Shown here: in pieces, positions 56,556 through 64,000 of the stretch | How positions within the stretch are numbered: position 1 is the first letter of the stretch | Layout of the letters: each line of letters begins with the position of its first letter | The notes under the pieces: generated by a model | Databases searched by the model: none | Told to the model about the DNA's origin: nothing | The model's input: only the letters and a program-made list of their open reading frames with translations | Made by a program: the position numbers and the translations under genes | Source: Polytrichum commune | Lineage: Eukaryota; Streptophyta; Polytrichopsida; Polytrichales; Polytrichaceae | DNA length: 64,000 bases | Direction: 5' to 3' | NCBI GenBank assembly: GCA_950295325.1 | Contig: OX485806.1 | Span: forward strand, 52,695,169 to 52,759,168

Positions 56556-58305
56556 ATGGCCCCTATTAAAAAACGATTACATTTGGGGTTTTTTGCCCCC
56601 ATTAGCAAGGAAGAAATGGAGAGGAGATCGGAGTTGGAGTTTGCCGTTTTGAATAACAAGTTGGAGAAATAACGATCAATGACCAAGTATGCACTTCCAA
56701 AGCGACCAGTGGGGAGGCCAAGGAAGGACGGAACGACGACATTTCTTAAGCCAAAGGTCGAGCGGATGAAGCCTCTCGTTTCAAAATGAAGAGGCAACTA
56801 TAAAAATTGGTTTATACCTTCTCTTTGGCTTCCTATTTTCAAAGCAATGCAACAAGTTAGGAATATTACGAATGCATTGATGTACTTGAGGGCAGCTTAT
56901 AGACAACCAAGATCCTTACATAGCCCCTATGATTATCTTGCAAGAAGTACAATGTACGAGTGGTTCCATCCCAATGGCGATCTCAAAGAAAATTACAAGC
57001 GTTGTGTGGAACTTGGCACGTATTTTGACAAAGCCTCACAACATTGCCGCCCTTAGAGATGTACTTAGAAAGCAACGCGTTGGTGGCCAACCACTCTCCA
57101 TTGTTATCATCCAACCCTTCATAAAAGTCCTTATCCAAAAGCGTGAGTCTCAATTACTTGAGGATGAGAAGTTTAAGGTTTGCACAAAGTGGACAAGGAT
57201 TTTTATCAAATCTGAACTAAATTGGAGTTATCGTGCTGCAACAATGGTTGCAGCGAAAATTCCAGACGACTTTGAATTGCAATGTTTGACAATGGCACAA
57301 AGGTGTGCTTATTTGATTAAGGTTTACAACATTCCTCAATCTCTTGTTGTTAATAGTGATCAAACTGGTATTCATTTGGTACCTACATGAGGAGCAAGAA
57401 CATGGGATACTAAAGGAATTAAACAAGTAAGTGTGCATGGGCTAGAGGATAAAAAAAAAATCACTGTAGTTGTTTCATCTGCCGCTACAGGTGAAGTTTT
57501 ACCTTTTCAAATTGTATTTCAAGGACTTACTTCTCGAGCTTTACCACCACTAAACGATGGCAGACGAGAATGTATCGATTGTGGATGGGACCTAACATTT
57601 AGTCACAATGATTGATCTACTATGGAGACGTGTAAGAATTTTGTCAAGATAATTTTATCAAGCTATCTTCGGTTGCAAATCACTCTCTTGGGTTTACCCA
57701 AAACCTAAGAGATGATTTGGTTGATTGATTGCTGGAGCGTACACATTTCCAAAGAATTCAAGGAGTAGATGAAGGACAATTATCCCCATGTTCATGTCTT
57801 ATACATCCTGGAAAATTGCACTAGCATCTACCAATTTGCAGATGTGATCCCGCAACATCCGTTCAAGTATGTTTTTCGTCAAGAATTTAATAAGTATACG
57901 ATGAGCTTGATTACAAATGAGATTGAAACAAACTCTAGCATCAAGGTTGACTTTAAAATGTCTATCTTGAAACCTCTATTTTATTTTTGGTTGTTTACTT
58001 CATGGTTATCTATTTGCAATAAGCAAGAGATGGTAAACGTAGGGTGGAGAAAGTGCAGACTACTTTGTTCGTTCGACCCCGAATTTCAAAAAGATGCCAT
58101 GATACAAAATATAAAGTCACCTTTGTTCAAGGAAAATACAAGCATTCAAGTGTATACAAGCAAAAATATAGAAGATGAAGACATAGATGTCGAGGAGAGG
58201 TTGGAAGCAATAATGGAAGACACACTTTCAAGAGCTCTAAAACTCTCCATTTCTCATGGTACAGCTTCCATGGCTTCAATCCGTGGAATGGCAAGGAAAA
58301 AATAA
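56556..58305 (+). pseudogene. Pogo-like DDE transposase with AT-hook
   Basis: The likely start is MAPIKKRLHL at 56,556. An AT-hook, KRPVGRPRKDG (about 56,698-56,730), is followed by a helix-turn-helix-like region (56,847-57,056, 'STMYEWF'). The catalytic part has 'VVNSDQTGIHLVPT' (about 57,346-57,387; N-x-D-Q-T motif), 'QVSVHGLEDKKKITVVVS' and, at about 57,815, 'ENCTSIYQFADV', where the family has N-C-T-x-x-x-Q-P-A-D-V. Stops at 56,671, 56,788 and 57,388, a frameshift at about 57,055 and a damaged second acidic region make it inactive. It would cut at the 20-bp termini and insert at TA. Confidence 0.78.
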
Positions 58306-59514
58306 GTGTGCATGCAACAACATTTCGGTAAATATTTCATATCAACTCAAATTTAGTTTTGCTACATTCCATTCAATTTAGAAGCCAAATTTCAAATCTG
58401 CTCTGATTTTGATTTAATTTCTTATCTATTAAAGTACCTTTAGAAAACTTACCAACCCTAATGATTTTGAGGAACGTCCTTGCAGCCCATGGATTATATG
58501 TACCTGCAACAAAGAGCCAAAATATCAAAGAGCTTTTGAGAAAGAGGAAGAAATGAATAACATCACATCAAAGAGTGGGAGCAACAACAACACAATGATG
58601 AATACAATACAACTTGACATGGCAAACAAATACCAACATCATCTAAAAATCAATGTAGGAAGCCCGGTATATTGTTTCTTCTCTATACATACATAAACTT
58701 CATTTTTTTTTTAGTATTTTTTAGTAACATTTTCTTTTAGCATTTTTGACCTATAAATAAAAGCGATGTTGTGCAAAAATAGAGGCAAATATTTCAACTA
58801 GAACTCTCTTGGTAAACACCACGTTATGTCTACTTTTATAATCAAGTTCATACATATAGTGTATGAACATATTTTTTTAAACATACAGTGTATGCAGTTA
58901 TGACTTGGTGTAAGACAAAATAAAAAAGTGTAAAAACATTAAAACCACTCTATAGTTCTACCACCAAAAGAAATCGGACATAGTGTGGTGTACACTAGTT
59001 TCAGGCAATTATTGAAAAGCTAGCAAATATGCAAAACTGCTCCGCTTTCAACATGGCAACAGGAGCAGAATAGAAAAATGCAACTAAAAAGGTTTAGACC
59101 TGAATTACTTATGAAAGCAAATATTGACCTTGTGCAATATGAGAGAATCGTCTTCAAAAATTCCCAAAGCAGCTGCAGTTTGGAGACCAGTGCCAGGAGC
59201 AGTTTACTCTGGTTTCCTACATGCTGGCTTTGCCGCAATGAATTTAGGTACCTCCACTATCCAGGCTCACAATCACTGCATGTCCAGTTGTGGCTCCACA
59301 ACTGTAATCTGAGTGCCATGATCAAGGTACACATGAACCAGGTCTTCTAGCTTCCAGAAACATTCTTATATACAAATCAAAAAACTAATGTGCAAGGTGC
59401 ATGGATATTGGCAAGGATGCTTAAGACTAGTGACATGAACAGTCTGGGGCAAAAATGGAGTACACATTACAATGTAGATGAAAGGGCACAAACTTGGCTA
59501 AAAAAAATGCTCAT
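58306..59514. other. Interior of pogo without secure gene
   Basis: AT-rich, no secure gene. A minus-strand segment near 59,280-59,340 reads 'DLVHVYLDHGTQITVVEPQL' and a further piece lies at about 59,110-59,260. They could be additional captured exons but I cannot assign them. Confidence 0.3.
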
Positions 59515-60907
59515 GTCGTTTTTCTCACTGGAAGCAGCTTGCCTAACCATTGAGTCATATGCCTTCTCCAACTTACGCAACACAGAATCATGCATGTGCT
59601 TTCCCAAGACATCCATGTACCTGCTCCATAACAGTACGATTTCCAATCAGTTACAACCACCCACTTTCTACGGAAGAATAATTGTGTTGAAGTTTAGATA
59701 CGTGTTAATTGAGATACTCTATATCTCAAGTCATAAATATTTACAAAGCATCAAGTAAGACTAGTTTCTGTAAGATTGTGCAAATCAAACATTGAAACTA
59801 GAATCACAAGAGCTTATTTTTGGGCAAATTCCTGCTCTAAGGGAGAAAGTCGGTCCCATAACTCGGTTGTCCTAATAATGTGCAAAGCAAAATTCTCAAT
59901 TTGCCACCCATGGCACACACCAGTGTCAATAAAAAACATCCACTCCTCTAAAAGAAAAACCAAGGAAAAAAAAAATATCCGAATGGTTAAGAAGTGCATT
60001 GGCAAACAAAATAAAGGAAATGCCAGTTGAAAACATATGCTTTTGGGTAAGAATAGTTGGTTACAAAGAATAGACTTAGAATCCAAAATTTTGTATTGGC
60101 ACTAAAGACCGTTGCCTGTGGCAAAGCATTTGATTACAAAATGATACAAGTAAAAACATACACTTCAATTATAATCAAACGCAAACAAATGGTTACGAGC
60201 TGACCTTGGTCAATCTTGTCCGTAAGTATGCTCTTAGCAGAAATGTAACACGATTGAAATCCATTTCAAAAATAGACAGCATCAGATCATCAAGAGTTTC
60301 TGTATAGGCCGCTATGTTGTCTTCCTGCGCCCACACAAAAGAAATCCACCATCGAGGTCAGTCACATGTCTAAGAGTTTGAGGTCAACATCTCAAAATAG
60401 ATATAACCAACATTTAATGTTGAGTTAATGTTGATATTTTTCAGTGCCAACTCAACATTTAGTTGGTGAGTCATTCAACATTGTCTCAACTCAACCTCTT
60501 GTGTCTTGCAACTGGAAAATATAGAAATAAAATATCAACAAAACAACCATTTTGTACGCATCCATCCAATGTTGTATTTCATGTATGTGATTGATTCTAT
60601 GTAAAATCAATGTTGATATGTGAATTTAGAGGTTATTGATGAATGATCAATCTAAGTTGCTGCAGAGTGACATCTGTTTAAATCCTCCCCTATTGGTGTT
60701 ACATCTTGCTGACATTTCAATTACAAAAGGAGTCGAGAAGAAAGCAATTCGCTACACTTAATTTCACCTACGCAACTTTGAGAACATCCACTAGCTTGGG
60801 AATATCGTTCTCATTTCGCCACACACGTTTCAGCTCCTCCACATCGTTGGGAATATCCTCCTGAGTCCAATCGTCTTCCACGACACTGCTTGTTTCCCTT
60901 CCATGTT
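59515..60907 (-). pseudogene. SLD5: Captured SLD5-like gene fragment (GINS complex subunit)
   Basis: Four minus-strand segments are colinear with the GINS subunit SLD5, part of the CMG replicative helicase. About 60,907-60,771: 'DVEELKRVWRNENDIPKLVD'. 60,324-60,205, with CAG and GTCAG splice borders: 'LDDLMLSIFEMDFNRVTFLL' then 'RAYLRTRLTK'. About 59,900-59,815: 'LHIIRTTELWDRLSPLEQEF'. 59,620-59,515, after a CAG acceptor: 'VLGKHMHDSVLRKLEKAYDS'. Retained intron positions show that genomic DNA, not cDNA, was captured. The C-terminal domain is missing or unrecognised, and there is a stop after the third segment. Assignment is from remembered family features and should be searched. Confidence 0.6.
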
Positions 60908-61772
60908 CATTTATTTCTTATCGAAGAACATTAAAATTATTTTCTGGTGGGAGAGCCATGCAAATTGTGCAAAACTAAGTGCCAGAAAGAGTTGAAAATA
61001 CTACATACCATCAGCATCGCGAGGAGGCTGAGATGATCTAGCGACCTTCCCTCGACTTTCATTTGGGGGGAAGGTTTGTAGGTTTGATTCTACACAAATA
61101 GCAAACAAAGCGTCTCAGTCAGAAAATGTCTTCTGCCATGAAATAAGAATTTTTTGCAGTCCTCTACTTTTGAGGAAGATATAATGAGTCAGAATTATCC
61201 TCACCTTGAAACTACAAAACTTGATCCATGCTTGCAACCACCTATAAAATAAGCGCACAAATACATGTCGTGAAAATGTTGACCTAGTTCACATCTATTT
61301 GATTTTACAAAGATCATCGAATTGTATGCAATCCTGAGTGACCTCTACGAGATAAGGTCTTGCCACCAATCTTCACCCTTGCATACGTGCAATATCCGGA
61401 AAAACTATTGTAGAAAAAAACCAAGACATCATTCGTATCGGAGCTCACGATCTACAAGATTCCGAAGGTCAGATCCAGAGATACACGACCACATCACCGT
61501 ATGAATGACATCTCTATAAATTGTGCCCCTCGCTCCTCTTCAAAACTGTTACTTTGAGAATCTGAAAAGACACAAAATGCATACCTAGAGCTCATGTATC
61601 ATGCAGATACCAAGGTCTTGCTTCCTTCCTCGATCTTCTTCGGGATCTTAATCTAAGGAGTGCTTCTAGCAGGGGTACCGGAGTGTTATGAGCCACCATG
61701 GCCAAAGAGTCCAGAAGGCACGCAGATACTGCCCATCCTGGATTGCCAAACACATCAATACGATTATCACTA
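60908..61772. other. Pogo interior, no recognised gene
   Basis: Short frames on both strands (for example 61,322-61,504 plus, 61,592-61,810 minus). May include intron or 5' sequence of the captured gene. Nothing identifiable. Confidence 0.3.
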
Positions 61773-62685
61773 TGTGAGCCCAAATTGATGCCCACATTGG
61801 TTGTTAACACTTGTAAAACATTACAAGTGGTGTTTTGGTGATTTATGATTATTCACAAAAATATAAAAAGAGTGAAGCTTGAAGAAAGCTTAGTTTGAAG
61901 CATTAGGCTTTTGTGGAGTGAATTTAAGTAGGAGAAGGACAAACCTTGGTAAAGTGTGGTAGGTAGAAAACCAAGGTTAGTTAAATGTTTGAATTAGGAT
62001 CCTTGTTGATCATTTGAGGGAGGAAGGCTTAGGAGATAGGATTAGAGCCTACAAAGTAGGAGGAGATCTCGAGGGCTTATCGTGAGCCTTGAGGGTGCTC
62101 ACCCCCTCAAACTCACTATATAATCCCTCATTCTTCCCTCACTCATCCTCTCTTCCCTTCGTGCTCCAGGGCACCCCACGTGTTATAAGTGTGGGTGTGT
62201 TGGAAGCAAGATTGGAGCACATGTGTGTGCTTAGTTTTTAGTTGGAGAGCCAAGGCTAGTTGGCCTTGAAGAGGGCTTAACCTCTTGTTAGAATTAGTTT
62301 TGGTGTAAATAATTTTAAGATATTTTATGGCTTCAAGTTGTAGTATTTGAGTTCATATTTATTGGGTATTTCTTGAGTAGTCTAGGTTGTAAGGGGCATA
62401 ACTTCCGAGCAGAAGAAGATACTTCATTGAAATTAAGAGGGATATCTTTGAAGGCATGCGTGGCCAAAGCAGCCGGGTGGACTTCAGAGAAGTACAAGGA
62501 TGTGACATTACCCGAGGTTAAGGAGTGTAAGAAGACATAGTATAGACTTGGCTAAGTTGTGTATATTCCAACGATAGATTGGAATCATACATTGTGTTAC
62601 AAAAAGAGAAATCTCTACATGTCATTATAAACTTCTCCATTCGGGCTAGGACGAAATTGGAGGGTGGAGGCTTTTTGGTGATACA
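61773..62685 (-). mobile_element. LTR-B4, reverse orientation, inside pogo
   Basis: The left border TGTGAGCCCAAATTG is the complement of the LTR-B right end. The right border, read on the minus strand, is TGTATCACC followed by CCTCCACCC, matching the LTR-B left end. Length about 913 bp, shorter than the other copies. The flanks CACTA (61,768-61,772) and CTCAC (62,686-62,690) do not match exactly, so the duplication is unproven. Confidence 0.6.
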
Positions 62686-63404
62686 CTCACTCTCCCTTTA
62701 TTTACCTACCTTAGGTCCTCTCCCCAAGCCCTGTAAATCCCCTCTTGAATGAGCTAAAAACAAGCCAATTCCTCATCATCACCACTCGGCTCTATCCCGT
62801 GTCTTCTTCGCTGCAGAATCTCGACCTCCAACAAATCCCAGCCGAAATGCAAACTTACGAGAACCACTAATACCGCCCAACCAAGCTCTAAACCTCGCCC
62901 TCACAAAAGCAAGCAAGGAAGCAAATTGAAAGAAAAAACCATCCGCACCTGGGCCTAAGCCGTGTCAATCCAACGACGCGCAAGAGGCAGGAATCGCTAC
63001 AGGACAACATCCACGATCTTGCTCGGTCTTGCTCCCTTGCTTCAGAGACATGCAAAAGAGAATCTGGACGGAAAAGCGCGGACGAAAAAACACAAACGGA
63101 GCATGAGAAGTGAAGTGTGATGAGGATTCATGGGAAGGAGAACTTATCCCCAAAAGAAAGGGACGTTGGCAAGGAATCGGTTGGTTGTGGTCAGCTGATT
63201 TTGGGGTAGGCGTGGAGCATGTGGATGTGCTTTGTTATTTTTGTCTTTTGATAAGAGGATATTTTACAGCTGTGATATTGAAGATTTCGGCATGATGTAG
63301 ATTTTTTTTTTTTTTTTCGGCTTTTTGTTGACTTCATTTTTGTTGACTTTGACAAAATTATTTATTTATTTATTTATTTGACATTTTTTTGGGGAATTAT
63401 TTTC
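62686..63404. other. Right end of pogo, non-coding
   Basis: No gene. Subterminal AT-rich region with T-run and ATTT repeats next to the right terminal repeat. Confidence 0.4.
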
Positions 63405-63424
63405 TGCCGACCCTGCCTTCCACG

Positions 63425-64000
63425 TATGGTACAGATGCATTCACATACTCTTTGTGAGCAAAGGCTTTACGAGGAGCCATGCGGATTACTCATTATATGT
63501 TTTGCAAATTTACCATTACATTGTGATTGTAATCATATGTATAATGAACTCATCATTCTGGCAAGCAATTTGGACATGATCAACGAGTTGAAATATAGCC
63601 TAGAGCATGAATTTGATATGAGTGACCTGAGCGAGTTACATTTCTTCATCGGAATTCATTTTGAGAGGAATAAGAAGACCCGCATCATTATCTTGCATCA
63701 ATGGAGCTACATTGAGAGCATTTTGGAACGATTCGGCATGGGAGATTGCAAACCCATTGGAACCCCTGCTTAGCGCAAAGACCCCATTCCCAAAGCTTTT
63801 GGAGGACGAACATGAGTAGTGTTTGCACAAAATGAAAACAAATTTGTATCAAAGTGGTGGGGTCGTTAATGTACACAACGGTGGCTATAAGATTGGACCT
63901 CGCATTTGCGATAAGCGTGATAAGCCGATTTATGTCCAAATCGGGTCCAATGCATTGGATGGAGTTCAAGCAAATCATGTGATACTTAAAATACACCTTA
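63425..64000 (+). pseudogene. Copia reverse transcriptase, 3' part
   Basis: Continues the RT broken at 56,206: 'YGTDAFTYSL', then a decayed polymerase active site where the family has Y-V-D-D and this copy reads M-Y-N-E (about 63,538), then 'LHFFIGIHFERNKKTRIII' and 'ERFGMGDCKPIGTP' (to about 63,770). Stop at 63,771, then further frames to the window edge. The loss of both active-site aspartates alone would inactivate the enzyme. Confidence 0.85.

Larger units (their letters stand above)
56207..63424 (+). mobile_element. Pogo-type DNA transposon with TA duplication and gene capture
   Basis: The termini are perfect 20-bp inverted repeats, CGTGGAAGGCAGGGTCGGCA at 56,207-56,226 and its complement at 63,405-63,424. 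TA lies on both sides (56,205-56,206; 63,425-63,426). A TA duplication is the mark of the Tc1/mariner/pogo superfamily. The element of 7,218 bp encodes a DDE transposase in its left third, carries gene fragments resembling SLD5, and has a younger LTR-B insertion. At the right end lie a T-run (about 63,303) and an ATTT microsatellite (63,359-63,380). Confidence 0.92.
49951..64000 (+). mobile_element. Ty1/copia element split by nested insertions
   Basis: Copia gag, protease-region, integrase and RT pieces lie in order in 52,358-56,206 and 63,425-64,000. The proposed left border (TGTTAGGTTGC at 49,951, followed by a TATA-like ATACATATAAATG at about 50,010) is tentative. Insertions are solo LTR-B3 (50,139-51,794), solo LTR-A (52,957-53,916) and pogo (56,207-63,424). 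The element runs out of the window at the right. Confidence 0.65.

Overview
The window is repeat-dominated nuclear DNA of a land plant, probably a non-seed plant (bryophyte or fern grade), though the species cannot be fixed. The evidence is Ty3 and Ty1 retrotransposon pol genes, Mutator-like (MULE) and pogo transposases, introns with plant-type GT...AG borders, 5-bp and 9-bp target duplications, and no bacterial-style gene packing. I see no intact host gene, tRNA or rRNA. Every coding stretch is broken by stops, frameshifts or insertions.

The left part (1-31,689) is the most interesting. After a Ty3/gypsy fragment (1-967) and a truncated chromovirus (968-2,896), it holds two copies of one large MULE family, one nested in the other. 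Copy 1 (8,678-25,663) has terminal inverted repeats and a 9-bp target duplication with one mismatch. It sits head-on inside the satellite of copy 2 (about 3,629-8,677 plus 25,664-31,689). The family carries three parts: a MULE transposase with a C-terminal SWIM-like zinc motif; a spliced multi-exon cargo gene with a ParB-like domain near its start and a circularly permuted prokaryote-type DNA methyltransferase-like domain near its end; and, between these divergent genes, a roughly 138-bp satellite in which most units hold a 20-bp palindrome. I have not met this combination before and propose it as the candidate new system. Both copies of each gene are degenerate here, so any active version must lie elsewhere.

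The middle (31,690-42,264) holds a degenerate Ty3/gypsy pol (32,145-35,767) with a possible 3' LTR, a low-complexity tract, a faint MULE-transposase relic on the minus strand and long stretches with nothing I can identify. A short chromovirus (42,265-47,461) follows. Its 5' LTR was invaded by a solo LTR of its own family, and its undamaged 3' LTR proves the empty site.

The right part (about 49,951-64,000) is one Ty1/copia element cut into pieces by later insertions: a solo LTR of a second family (LTR-B), a solo chromovirus LTR (LTR-A), and a 7.2-kb pogo-type DNA transposon with a TA duplication and perfect 20-bp termini. The pogo element carries its own AT-hook/DDE transposase, four colinear exons resembling the replication gene SLD5 (GINS complex), and a further LTR-B copy.

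Relative order of events: the copia and outer MULE are older. MULE copy 1, the solo LTRs and pogo came later. LTR-B copies landed in the satellite, in a MULE terminal repeat, in copia and in pogo, so that family was active late.
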